Below the pieces are notes generated by a model. The model made no database searches and was not told where the DNA came from. It saw only the letters and a program-made list of their open reading frames with translations. Positions 34,570 through 43,253 of a DNA stretch of 64,000 bases are shown piece after piece. The stretch covers positions 328,266 to 392,265 of the forward strand of contig VXYS01000006.1 in assembly GCA_009845905.1 (NCBI GenBank), in the 5' to 3' direction. Made by a program: the position numbers and the translations under genes. Numbering within the stretch: the stretch's first letter is position 1; each line of letters starts with the position of its first letter. The DNA is from Gammaproteobacteria bacterium. GTDB lineage: Bacteria > Pseudomonadota > Gammaproteobacteria > Steroidobacterales > Foliamicaceae.

Positions 34570-35685
34570 CTATTTCCGGGCGCAGACCATCAGGTTTCCG
34601 TAGGCCCTGTTTTCCGCCAGGCACTCGTCCTGGAACCGGGGAATCCCTTCACCCAGCTGGATCTTGTCCCGGTCGAACCCGGCCTCAACACAGATCTGGG
34701 CCATGTCCTCGTCCTGCAGCGCACCCATGTAGGGCTCGTTGTTGAACCTTGCCATCCAGTCGCAATAGTATTTTTCAAGAGCCTTGTCCGGCACGATGTT
34801 GTCCATGTGGATCATCAGGCCGCCGGGCGCCAGCAGGCGATGGCATTCCTTGTGAATGGCCCGGATCGCCTTGCGCGAGGTTTCGTGCAGGAGGGCGGTT
34901 GACACGATGAGATCGAAACTCCCGTCGTCGAAGTTGGTGTGCTCCGCGTTCTGTTGGGAGAAATGGATTTCCTTGCCCATGGCGACGGCGCGGGCATGCC
35001 CATAGCGGAGGCAGGTGGCCGCCACGTCGATCGCGTGAATTTCCGCATCCGGGAAATGATCGCAGTAAGCCAGGGTGGAGTGGCCTACCGTGCAGCCCAT
35101 ATCGAGGATCCGCCGGGGACCCGCGTCGCTGAAATGATCCTTCAGCCAGGCAACCAGCGTCCGGCCCATACCATCCAGGTTGGGGCCCAGGCGGCCCATG
35201 GAATAGAGGCGGTAGGTGCGGTCGAACTCGGCCCCGGCAAAGACATCGTCGTCGGTCATTTCCTGCTGGTAACTGCCGGGTTTGCAGTGAACGTCCACGG
35301 CCGCGAGGTACGGCGGCATTTCGACGCTGTCGTCCAGGGTCAGCGATCCCAGCGTGCCTTTCAAGGAATTGGCCCTGTCGATGAGTTCCGGCAGCTGCCG
35401 TTCGATGCTGGGTCCCACCGTGTCGTAAAGCACTTCCTGCGTGGTCCGCATCATGGAGCTCCACCACTTGTTCTGGGGCTCGACTTCCAGGGCTTCGCGC
35501 AGTTCCTTGCGCGAGGGACACGAGCCGTCCGGGCGTCGGGAAAGGGGATTGTCGGCAAGGATCGCGGTGTTGCCGGCATGAAAGTTGTTGGTGGTGAAAA
35601 CCCTCAGGGTCTTGACGAAACTCTGGGCCGACTGTTCGTCGTGAGTGGCTTCCGGAAACATGGCGTGGTCCGAGTTGTTGCGCAT
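34570..35685 (-). CDS. Class I SAM-dependent methyltransferase with extra N-terminal domain (copy 1)
   Basis: A 371-aa protein: residues 1 to about 185 are an N-terminal domain I do not recognise, then a Rossmann methyltransferase with SAM motif RILDMGCTVGHST, acidic residue in IHAIDVAA, DGSFDLIVSTALLHE and HRLLAPGGLMIHMD. It is clearly paralogous to the product of 47554-48648, including the N-domain words QEV/QEM and P-Y...VH-(C/F)-P-x-x-Y. A small protein gene related to the one beside copy 2 lies divergently 140 bases away. Confidence 0.85.
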   Translation of the reverse strand: MRNNSDHAMFPEATHDEQSAQSFVKTLRVFTTNNFHAGNTAILADNPLSRRPDGSCPSRKELREALEVEPQNKWWSSMMRTTQEVLYDTVGPSIERQLPELIDRANSLKGTLGSLTLDDSVEMPPYLAAVDVHCKPGSYQQEMTDDDVFAGAEFDRTYRLYSMGRLGPNLDGMGRTLVAWLKDHFSDAGPRRILDMGCTVGHSTLAYCDHFPDAEIHAIDVAATCLRYGHARAVAMGKEIHFSQQNAEHTNFDDGSFDLIVSTALLHETSRKAIRAIHKECHRLLAPGGLMIHMDNIVPDKALEKYYCDWMARFNNEPYMGALQDEDMAQICVEAGFDRDKIQLGEGIPRFQDECLAENRAYGNLMVCARK

Positions 35686-35825
35686 CAGTGCTCTCCGAGG
35701 CGGGTGCCTGGCCTGGTAAGAATTATCGACCTATACTACCCCCTCCAAAAAATGCGGGAAAGAACCCGGTCAACAGGGCAAGGGGGCGTAAGCTGGCGGA
35801 CGGAAAAGGAAAACCGAGGCAACGG

Positions 35826-36110
35826 GTGGCCAAGGGGCGCAGGCCCTTCTTCCTGGATTCGCCCGACTCCGACAAGTTGCTGGCCATGATCGTGGCCCTG
35901 GTCGGGGAGGTGTCCGTCGTCAAGGAACGGCTCGACACCCATGAACGGCTTGCGGCCCAGGGAAAGGTCGCCACGGCGGAAGAAATCGAAAACTACGCGC
36001 CGGACGAAGATGTGGAAGACGAACGGGAAGCCTGGCGCGCGGCCATGCTCGACCGGGTCTTCCGCATCATTTCCGCTACCCGGGACATGGATGACTCCAC
36101 ATCGGCATGA
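35826..36110 (+). CDS. Small acidic helical protein (copy 1)
   Basis: About 94 aa, no known family. From a GTG at 35826 (GAGG upstream) it reads AKGRRPFFLDSPDSDKLL, then a helix with VKERLDTHERLAAQG, an acidic stretch NYAPDEDVEDERE and a final helix. The pattern MI-x2-L ... R ... E-x-L ... QG-x-V ... Y-x-P-D is shared with the small protein at 47207-47548. It overlaps the next gene by 4 bases. The frame is open further upstream (to 35688), so the start is uncertain. Confidence 0.65.
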   Translation: MAKGRRPFFLDSPDSDKLLAMIVALVGEVSVVKERLDTHERLAAQGKVATAEEIENYAPDEDVEDEREAWRAAMLDRVFRIISATRDMDDSTSA

Positions 36111-37123
36111 GAGTGCTGCGCTTGGTGCTCGCGTGCGCGGTTTGCGCAGGGAGCGTGGCGGTGAGTGAAGGGCAGTCCGCAAACGACTTCGCGCCGGCTG
36201 AATCGACGCTGCAACCGTTCGCGCGGGGCGATGTGTTCATCGGTGCGACGCTGCTGAACGACCCCGACGACGATCACGCCGGCCGCGGCCGCATCCTGCA
36301 GTTCGATGCGGACCTCAAGCTCAGGGGCGTTCTCTGGATAGAGGACACCACCCACTTGATCGGGGGTCTCACCTTCGGACCCGACAATACGCTCTGGGCG
36401 TTCGACAACTTCGCCTGGCTGGTGGTGCGGGTAAAGCCCGACGGCAGGCTGTTGCCGACGAAGAAATTCGCCGACCGGCCGTTCGGCTCGGTGCAGTTTC
36501 TCGACGACGGCCATTTCGTGCTGATCGAATACCTAAAGGGCAGCGCCCAACCTGAACAGCTCACGACCCGTTATCCCTATCTGCCCGACGATCCGGCCAG
36601 TGTCGGACATGGAGAAATCTACGAATACGACGCCGGGGAAAATCTGGTGCGAAAGTTCGTGCCCGAGGTGCACGGCGGTGTCAGCGGCAGCATGGGCGCC
36701 ACCCACACCACGCTGGCTTCCGACGGCCACACCCTGGTCTATACATCCGAGACCGGCCCGAGGCTCATGCGTTTCGACCTGCGGGCCGGCGCCCAGCTCT
36801 CCGATCTGATGACCCTCCCCGAAGCGCCGCCCGGCGCGCCGCCGGCCATGATGTTTGACGTGGAGCACCTGGAGGACGACCGGCTTGTTTTGCCCCTCGG
36901 CACCAGAGTCACCGTGCTAAGGGAGTCCGGCGAGGAGGTCGCCAGTTTTCCCCTGGAGGGATTCGGCTGGGCGCTCGTTGCGCCGGGCCTCAACGGAGAG
37001 ACCGCCTATGCCGCCAACTGGTTCACCGGCGAGGTGGTCAAGCTGTCGCTTGCGGATGGCGACATCCTCGCCCGCGTGACCATCGCCCCCAAATGCCTCG
37101 CCGGAATCGTTCAGTTCCACTGA
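36107..37123 (+). CDS. Secreted beta-propeller-like protein
   Basis: A 338-aa protein with a signal peptide (LRLVLACAVCAGSVAVSEG) and repeated short strands such as GRILQFDADLKLRGVLW, GLTFGPDNTLWAFDN, GSVQFLDDGHFVLIEY and GEIYEYDAGENLVRKF. This recalls NHL or SMP-30-like propellers, which bind or hydrolyse small molecules, but no catalytic metal residues can be assigned. It is coupled to the small acidic protein upstream. Confidence 0.75.
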   Translation: MRVLRLVLACAVCAGSVAVSEGQSANDFAPAESTLQPFARGDVFIGATLLNDPDDDHAGRGRILQFDADLKLRGVLWIEDTTHLIGGLTFGPDNTLWAFDNFAWLVVRVKPDGRLLPTKKFADRPFGSVQFLDDGHFVLIEYLKGSAQPEQLTTRYPYLPDDPASVGHGEIYEYDAGENLVRKFVPEVHGGVSGSMGATHTTLASDGHTLVYTSETGPRLMRFDLRAGAQLSDLMTLPEAPPGAPPAMMFDVEHLEDDRLVLPLGTRVTVLRESGEEVASFPLEGFGWALVAPGLNGETAYAANWFTGEVVKLSLADGDILARVTIAPKCLAGIVQFH

Positions 37124-37168
37124 TCACGTTAGGTCCGCGGCCCTGGAAAGGACAGGAAGTTCCGCGCG

Positions 37169-38032
37169 TCAGGCGCCTGTGCGGTGGGCGCGCCGCAGTA
37201 TCGCGACATAAATCAGCGCGGTAGCGAACATGGTCAGGCTGTAGGTTGCAGCCGGCACCGTCGCAAGCCCGCCGCCGAACAAGAGCACGGCGATGGCGAT
37301 GGCCAGCGTCCCGTTCTGCAGACCGCATTCGATCGCGATGGCCGTTCTTTGTTTCGCTCCGGTGGCGAACCACCGCGCCAACAGGTAAGCAATCACCATC
37401 ATCAGCAGGTTCAGCGCCAAAGTGGCCAATCCGGCCTGGGCGTAATAGGTGGCGAGGTTATCGAGTTCCTGGTAGATCGCTCCCGCGAGCACCAGCACGA
37501 ACAGCACGGCGGACACGGTGCGGGCCATCGGTTCGACCCGCAGTGCAAAACGCTCGGCGTAACGACGGACCAGCAGGCCGATCGAGACCGGGACGGTGAC
37601 GATCAGGAAAACGCTGATCGCCGTTTCGGCGACCGTAACGTCCTGCATTGCCTGCTCGCCGATGAAATGGCCGTAGGCGAATACCACCACGAATGGGACC
37701 GTGATTACGCTCAGCAGGCTGATCACCGCGGTCAGCGAGATCGACAGCGCGACGTCGCCACGCGCAAATGACGTCAGGAGATTGGAGGTCACGCCGCCCG
37801 GGGCGGCGGCAATGATCATCATTCCCAGGGCGAGTTCCGGCGCCATGGGCCAGACGCTGGCAAGGAGGAAGGCAACTACGGGCAGCACGATGATCTGGGA
37901 TATTGCGCCGACCGCGAAATCCCGCGGGCGACGCGCCACCCGCACGAAATCGTCGAAGGTAAGCCCCAGCCCAAGCGCCAGCATGATGAAGGCAAGCGCC
38001 AGCGGCAGAACGACGTCAGTCACGAATCCCAT
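37169..38032 (-). CDS. Bile acid:sodium symporter (BASS) family transporter
   Basis: A 287-aa membrane protein with about nine to ten helices. Typical BASS segments are visible: LALGLGLTFDDFVRVARRPR at the N-terminus, APGGVTSNLLTSFARGD in helix 4 with sodium-site residues, and ECGLQNGTLAIAIAVLLF. Bacterial members move organic anions with sodium; the substrate is unknown. It begins 22 bases after tRNA-Ala on the same strand. Confidence 0.88.
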   Translation of the reverse strand: MGFVTDVVLPLALAFIMLALGLGLTFDDFVRVARRPRDFAVGAISQIIVLPVVAFLLASVWPMAPELALGMMIIAAAPGGVTSNLLTSFARGDVALSISLTAVISLLSVITVPFVVVFAYGHFIGEQAMQDVTVAETAISVFLIVTVPVSIGLLVRRYAERFALRVEPMARTVSAVLFVLVLAGAIYQELDNLATYYAQAGLATLALNLLMMVIAYLLARWFATGAKQRTAIAIECGLQNGTLAIAIAVLLFGGGLATVPAATYSLTMFATALIYVAILRRAHRTGA

Positions 38033-38053
38033 GCATTCTCCCGAACGTCAGGT

Positions 38054-38127
<74 letters not shown>

Positions 38128-38178
38128 ATGGCGGCTGCGGTCAGGAAGTGACCGGCAGCGGGACGCAATTTTAGCCTG

Positions 38179-40176
38179 CTAGGGCAGGGTGAGGGCGACG
38201 AGCCGGGCGGGGAGGCCGGCGCCGCCTATGGGGATGACGACGTACGGCTTGCCGTCCAGTTCATAAGCCATCAAGGCGCCGGTGGCATTGCCGGGCAGTG
38301 GAACTTCGCCGATCAGTTCGCCGGTGTCGAGGTCGAACGCCTTCAGTGAGGGCATGTAGGGACTGGCCTGGTAGCGAGCGGCGTTGTACTGCGGTGAAAC
38401 GCCCACAACGGTGTTGACGCCCTCCTGCACCGCCAGCAGCATTTCGGAGGTCGCGGCGACATATGTGCGGCTTGGGATGCCCATAGGCGGCATATCCCGG
38501 CCCTTGAACTGCGGAAGCTGCTCGTATCGCCGGCCCACGGGTGTCATCCAGGCGTGTTCTCCCGTCTGCATGTCGATCGCGGTTATGCGACCGTAAGGGG
38601 GCTTGAAAATCGGCATGCCGTTGGACAGGACCGGGGCCGGCGTTGAAGTGGTGCCAAGCCAGAATTTCTGATCGCCGCCGAAGGGCATGACCTTCAGGAC
38701 CATTGCCAGCGTGATGGACGGCACATAGAGGTATCCGCGAGTCGGATCATAAGCGCCGCCGGACCAGGAAGCGGCAACGCCGGGCAGCGCCAGCCGGCCG
38801 CGGACGGACGGGGGCGAATACATTGGCCCGCTGTCGAGCGAACCAAAAATCTCCTTGGCTTCCGCAAGCAGTTCCGGCGTCAGATCGTTGAGGTTCGCTT
38901 CGGTTGCGTCCTGACGGTCGAACGGTGCAGGTTTGGACGGAATCGGTTGCGTAGCTGCGGCGCGCTCGCCGGGCACGTCGGAGGGCGGAACCGGAGTGTC
39001 CCTGATGGGCCACACAGGTTCGCCGGTGATCCGATCGAACACAAACAGCATCGCCTGCTTGGTGGGCTGTGCCGCCAGCTTCCGGCCGTCCGGCGCGTCG
39101 AGCAGCACCGGGGCCGATGGCAGGTCGTAGTCCCACAGGCCGTGCCGCGTTATCTGGAAATGCCAGCGGCGCTCGCCGGTATTCATGTCCACGGCCACCA
39201 GCGTTTCACCGAACAGGTTGTCGCCGGGGCGGTTGCCGCCCCACGAGTCATTCATCGGCGAGCCGAACGGCAGGTACGCAAGGCCCGCTTCCTCGTCGCA
39301 GCTCATGTAGGTCCAGACATTGGCTGCCCCATTGCGGTTATTGGAGCCGTCCTCCCAGGTATCGGCGCCGTATTCTCCATCCTTCGGAATGCTGTGGAAG
39401 TGCCACATCAATTCGCCGGTGCGGGCGTTGAAGGCGCGCACGTCGCCGGGCGGCGTATCCGGGCGAGGCGGGAACTCGAGGATGGAAGAGCCGACCGCGA
39501 TGGCTTCGCCGCACACGAGGGGTGGGGAGGAGACGCCGTACAGGTCGTTCGACACTTCCTGGCCCAGACCCTCCAGCAGGTTGACCTGGCCGCCATCACC
39601 CCAGTCCTCGATCGGCCGACCGTCTTCGGCATTCAGCGCGATCAGGCGGCTGTCGCCGGTTGCGAGGAAGATCCGCCGCTCGCTGACATTCGACCAGAGC
39701 GCCAGGCCGCGATTGATGAAGCCGAAATTCGGCGGCGTGCCGGCCCGGTAGCTGCCGGGATCGTGAACCCAGAGCAGCTTGCCGGTGGCGGCGTCCAGCG
39801 CGTAGGCCTGACTGAAGGAGGTGCTGTTGTAGAGCACGCCGGCGGCCATGATGGGCGTGGATTCGTGCTTGCCGGCCCAGAGTTCGTCGCTGCCCGCGCC
39901 GGGGATGCGAACATCGGGCGAGGTGAAGAGCCAGGCGGAGATCAGAGAGGAGAAGTTATCGCGGGTGAGTGCGGGCAGGGGGGCGTAGCGTTGCGTGCCC
40001 TGGTCGCCGGCGTAGTGGCGCCAGTCGGTGGAATGTTCGGGTTTTGTGGCGGGGACTTCCTGAGCGGGGGCGAGGACCGCGGCAAGGAGTAGGGCAGGAA
40101 TGGCCAGGGAAGCCGATGGGTGTCGGTTATTCAGAGCAGCAGATTGAGGGCGGGACGCCCTCGCTCCCAGGGTCAT
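38179..40176 (-). CDS. PQQ-dependent (quinoprotein) dehydrogenase
   Basis: A 665-aa eight-bladed quinoprotein of the glucose/alcohol dehydrogenase group: HYAGDQGTQRYAPL, WVHDPGSYRAG, NVWTYMSCDEEAGLAYLPFG, WHFQITRHGLWDYDLPSAP and MPPMGIPSRT. It oxidises sugars or alcohols in the periplasm and passes electrons to quinone or cytochrome. The signal sequence ASLAIPALLLAAVLAPAQ comes after an odd extension TLGARASRPQ that is encoded by a palindromic repeat, which also provides the only ATG. The start overlaps the end of the aldehyde dehydrogenase gene by 4 bases. Confidence 0.92.
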   Translation of the reverse strand: MTLGARASRPQSAALNNRHPSASLAIPALLLAAVLAPAQEVPATKPEHSTDWRHYAGDQGTQRYAPLPALTRDNFSSLISAWLFTSPDVRIPGAGSDELWAGKHESTPIMAAGVLYNSTSFSQAYALDAATGKLLWVHDPGSYRAGTPPNFGFINRGLALWSNVSERRIFLATGDSRLIALNAEDGRPIEDWGDGGQVNLLEGLGQEVSNDLYGVSSPPLVCGEAIAVGSSILEFPPRPDTPPGDVRAFNARTGELMWHFHSIPKDGEYGADTWEDGSNNRNGAANVWTYMSCDEEAGLAYLPFGSPMNDSWGGNRPGDNLFGETLVAVDMNTGERRWHFQITRHGLWDYDLPSAPVLLDAPDGRKLAAQPTKQAMLFVFDRITGEPVWPIRDTPVPPSDVPGERAAATQPIPSKPAPFDRQDATEANLNDLTPELLAEAKEIFGSLDSGPMYSPPSVRGRLALPGVAASWSGGAYDPTRGYLYVPSITLAMVLKVMPFGGDQKFWLGTTSTPAPVLSNGMPIFKPPYGRITAIDMQTGEHAWMTPVGRRYEQLPQFKGRDMPPMGIPSRTYVAATSEMLLAVQEGVNTVVGVSPQYNAARYQASPYMPSLKAFDLDTGELIGEVPLPGNATGALMAYELDGKPYVVIPIGGAGLPARLVALTLP
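40146..40176. repeat. Palindromic repeat that supplies the PQQ dehydrogenase start
   Basis: Contains a perfect 7-bp hairpin GAGGGCG/CGCCCTC with a 3-base loop (40146-40162), then GCTCCCAGGGTCAT. The stretch from GGGACGCCCTC to CCCAGGGTCA (24 bases) matches 46613-46636 with one difference. It lies exactly at the junction of two minus-strand genes. Confidence 0.8.
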
Positions 40177-41642
40177 CGGTCAAGGCCGCCCACGCAGAGG
40201 TACTTGATGTCCATGTAGTCGTCCATGCCGTAGCGTGAGCCTTCGCGGCCCCAGCCGCTGGCCTTGACGCCGCCGAAGGGCGCCATTTCGCTGGAAATGA
40301 TGCCTTCGTTCATGCCCACCATCCCGTATTCGAGCGCCTCGGCTACCCGCCAGACGCGCCCGATGTCGCGGCTGTATACGTAGGCGCACAAGCCGGCATC
40401 GGTGTCGTTGGCCAGCGCGATGGCTTCGGCTTCGTCCTTGAAGCGGGTCAATGCCGCGACCGGGCCGAAGATCTCGTTGCGGAACACCGGCATTTCCGGC
40501 GTCACGTCACGAAGGACCGTGTGCGGATAGAAGCACTCGCCGAGATCGGCGCGGTTGCCGCCCATCACGCAGTCCGCGCCCGCCTCGATGGACGCATCGA
40601 CCAATCCGGTGACTTTCTCGATCGCCGCAGTGTTGATCAGCGGCCCCTGCGTCACGCCTTCGTCCGCCCCGTTGCCCAGCACCAGCTCGCCGGTGGCGGC
40701 CACCAGGCGCTCGCTGAACTCGTCGTAGATGCTGTCCTGGACCAGGAAGCGGTTGGCGCATACGCAGGTCTGGCCGCTGTTGCGGTATTTCGATAGCAGG
40801 GCGCCGGCAATGGCGTCGTCCAGATCGGCGTCGTCGAACACGATGAAGGGCGCGTTGCCGCCCAGTTCCATGGTCGTGCGCTTGAGCGTGGGAGCACATT
40901 GTTCCTCCAGCAGCTTGCCCACCTCGGTGCTGCCGGTGAAGCTGAGCTTGCGCACCAGCGGGTTGCCGGTCAGTTCCGCTCCGATTTCCACTGGGTCGCC
41001 CACCACCACGTTGAAGCAACCCGCCGGAAAGCCCGCGCGCTCGGCCAGTTCAGCCATCGCCAGTGCCGACAGCGGCGTGTCTTCGGCCGGCTTGACCACG
41101 ACGGTGCAGCCGGCGGCCAGCGCCGGCGCGACCTTGCGCGCGATCATCGCGTTGGGAAAGTTCCAGGGCGTGATGGCCGCGACCACGCCTACCGGCTGGC
41201 GTATGCAGACGGCGCGTGTATGCGGCGTTGCACCTGAGAACACGTCGCCGTCGGCGCGCTTGGCCTGTTCGGCGAACCACTCGATGAACGAGGCGCCGTA
41301 CTGGATTTCGCCGCGGGACTCGAACAGCGCCTTGCCCTGCTCGGCGGTCATCAACACCGCGAGGTCCTCGGCCGCCTCGATCGTCAGTTCGTACCAGCGC
41401 CGCAGAATGCTTGCGCGTTCCTTGACCGTGGTTCGGCGCCATTCCCCGAAGGCGCGGTAGGCGGCCTCAATGGCGCGCCTCGTGTCGGACGCATTGGCCG
41501 TTCGGACATTCGCGATCGTCGCGCCGGTCGCGGGATTGCTTACGGTCAAGACCTCACGTGCTTCGCCGGACTCCCAGGCGCCGTCCACGTAGGACGTGGT
41601 TCTGAGCAGGAGCTGATCCTGGAGTGCGGGAACCTGTTGCAT
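40173..41642 (-). CDS. gabD: NAD(P)-dependent succinate-semialdehyde dehydrogenase-like enzyme
   Basis: Aldehyde dehydrogenase superfamily, closest in pattern to GabD. Motifs: ITPWNFPNAMIARKVAPALA, FTGSTEVGKLL, general-base Glu in MELGGNAPFIVFDDAD, catalytic Cys in SGQTCVCANR and EIFGPVAALTRF. The ATG at 41642 gives 489 aa; the frame could start at 41684 but that crosses the divergent gene. It precedes the PQQ dehydrogenase with a 4-base overlap, suggesting alcohol-to-acid oxidation in two steps. Confidence 0.9.
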   Translation of the reverse strand: MQQVPALQDQLLLRTTSYVDGAWESGEAREVLTVSNPATGATIANVRTANASDTRRAIEAAYRAFGEWRRTTVKERASILRRWYELTIEAAEDLAVLMTAEQGKALFESRGEIQYGASFIEWFAEQAKRADGDVFSGATPHTRAVCIRQPVGVVAAITPWNFPNAMIARKVAPALAAGCTVVVKPAEDTPLSALAMAELAERAGFPAGCFNVVVGDPVEIGAELTGNPLVRKLSFTGSTEVGKLLEEQCAPTLKRTTMELGGNAPFIVFDDADLDDAIAGALLSKYRNSGQTCVCANRFLVQDSIYDEFSERLVAATGELVLGNGADEGVTQGPLINTAAIEKVTGLVDASIEAGADCVMGGNRADLGECFYPHTVLRDVTPEMPVFRNEIFGPVAALTRFKDEAEAIALANDTDAGLCAYVYSRDIGRVWRVAEALEYGMVGMNEGIISSEMAPFGGVKASGWGREGSRYGMDDYMDIKYLCVGGLDR

Positions 41643-41648
41643 GAGCGA

Positions 41649-41666
41649 CCGTATTCTAAAATACGG
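41649..41666. promoter_or_regulatory. Inverted repeat between divergent genes (possible operator)
   Basis: CCGTATT and AATACGG form a perfect 7-bp inverted repeat around CTAA in the tiny gap between the divergent gabD-like and sulfite-dehydrogenase-like genes. It could be a regulator site for both directions; no regulator gene is adjacent. Confidence 0.4.
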
Positions 41667-41673
41667 GGCCACG

Positions 41674-42885
41674 ATGGACTTCACGAAGCGCCGCCAGTTT
41701 CTGAAAGGGGCCGGGATGGCCGCCGCCGGCGCGATGGCGGGCAGCGCCCTCCCGCTTGACCGCTGGTCGCGTTACGGCTTCATTTCCACGGCCTCCGCCC
41801 AAGGACTGCCATTGGAGGGCAAGGAAGGTCTGACGGTGCTGGGCGACCGCCCCCTGACTGCCGAGACTCCTGCACACCTGCTTGATGATGAGGTCACGCC
41901 GGTGGCGCGGCATTTCATCCGCAACAACGGCATCGTGCCGACGGACATGGACCCCGATGCCTGGACGCTCAGGATCGACGGTCTGGTGGAGCGTCCGATG
42001 ACGCTCGGCATTGAAGAGTTGCGCCAACGGTTCGAGGTCGTGAGCTACCGGCTGGTCATCGAATGCGGCGGCAACGGCCGGGCGGGATTCGAACCGCCCG
42101 CGAGGGGCAACCAGTGGACCCATGGCGCGGTGGGGTGCTCCGAATGGACCGGTGTGCGCCTGGCCGATGTCCTGAAGGCCGCGGGCTTGAAGGAAACGGC
42201 AATCTACACGGCCCACGAGGGCGCCGACCTGCACCTGTCCGGAACGCCGGGCAAACTGCCGATTTCGCGCGGCGTGCCGCTGAAAAAGGCCATGGATCCC
42301 TACAACCTGATCGCGTTCGAAATGAACGGCGGCCCGCTGCATCCGATGAACGGGGCGCCGCTACGCCTCGTGATTCCAGGCTGGCCGGGCTCCTGTTCGC
42401 AGAAGTGGCTGACGCGGATCTGGCTGCGCGACGTGGTGCACGACGGGCCCAAGATGACAGGCTCCTCCTACCGTGTTCCGCCCTATCCGGTCGCGCCGGG
42501 CGAGTTTGTTCCGGAAGAGGACATGCGGATCATCCACGCGATGCCGGTCAAGTCGCTGATCACGAGACCGCAGAGCGGCCTGTCAATCGATACGCGCGAG
42601 CTTGAGGTGGCGGGCCACGCCTGGGCCGGCGACACCGAGGTGGCCCGGGTGGACGTGTCCACCGACTACGGCGCCACCTGGCAGGCGGCCGAACTGGCGC
42701 CGCCGCACAATCCGCACGCCTGGCAGCGGTTTTCCGTAAACGTTCGATTTTCGGAGCCGGGTTATTACCAGGTCTGGGCGCGCGCCACCGACGGCAACGG
42801 CGTGAGCCAGCCGTTCACGCCGCCCTGGAACCCCAAGGGCTATCTGAACAACTCATTGCACCAGGTTTCGGTGCGCGTCGCCTGA
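41674..42885 (+). CDS. Molybdopterin sulfite oxidase-family protein (SorA/SoxC-like)
   Basis: A 403-aa Tat-exported molybdoenzyme: signal KRRQFLKGAGMAAAGAMAGS, molybdenum-ligand Cys in IECGGNGRAGFEPP, HGAVGCSEWTGVRL, and a C-terminal dimerisation domain (VDVSTDYGATWQAAEL). Family members oxidise sulfite, passing electrons to a cytochrome c. An ATG at 41641 is in frame but would overlap the divergent start codon. The next gene encodes a monohaem cytochrome c, the usual partner. Confidence 0.88.
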   Translation: MDFTKRRQFLKGAGMAAAGAMAGSALPLDRWSRYGFISTASAQGLPLEGKEGLTVLGDRPLTAETPAHLLDDEVTPVARHFIRNNGIVPTDMDPDAWTLRIDGLVERPMTLGIEELRQRFEVVSYRLVIECGGNGRAGFEPPARGNQWTHGAVGCSEWTGVRLADVLKAAGLKETAIYTAHEGADLHLSGTPGKLPISRGVPLKKAMDPYNLIAFEMNGGPLHPMNGAPLRLVIPGWPGSCSQKWLTRIWLRDVVHDGPKMTGSSYRVPPYPVAPGEFVPEEDMRIIHAMPVKSLITRPQSGLSIDTRELEVAGHAWAGDTEVARVDVSTDYGATWQAAELAPPHNPHAWQRFSVNVRFSEPGYYQVWARATDGNGVSQPFTPPWNPKGYLNNSLHQVSVRVA

Positions 42886-42890
42886 CTGCA

Positions 42891-43253
42891 ATGGCGGCGC
42901 GTAGTCCGGCGCGGGCCGCGCTCCCGATTGCCGTCATTGCCGCGCACCTGGGGATGATGGCCTGGGCGGACGGCGACTCGGAGACCGACCCGGAAAGCGA
43001 ACAGGAACAGGCCCTGTTCCGCGGCATGCCGGATGATGACGGCCGGCTGCAGGTATTCGGCTTTTGCGGGTCCTGTCATACCATCGACCTGGTGCTGCAG
43101 CAGGGCCTGTCGCGCCCCGTGTGGGAACAGGTGCTGGTGGAAATGGTTCGGGACCACGAAATGGTCCCGCTGCAACCGGACGTCCGCGTGAAGGTGCTCG
43201 ATTACCTCGAGGAGTACTACGGACCGGACCGCAAGGCCCAGGGCGGGGGTTAG
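42891..43253 (+). CDS. Monohaem cytochrome c, probable subunit of the sulfite dehydrogenase
   Basis: A 120-aa protein with an N-terminal hydrophobic signal (AALPIAVIAAHLGMMAWA) and one haem-binding CGSCH, followed by DLVLQQGLSRPVWEQVLVEM, resembling SorB/SoxD-type small cytochromes. It starts 5 bases after the molybdoenzyme gene. The last 4 bases overlap the convergent ligase gene. Confidence 0.85.
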   Translation: MAARSPARAALPIAVIAAHLGMMAWADGDSETDPESEQEQALFRGMPDDDGRLQVFGFCGSCHTIDLVLQQGLSRPVWEQVLVEMVRDHEMVPLQPDVRVKVLDYLEEYYGPDRKAQGGG

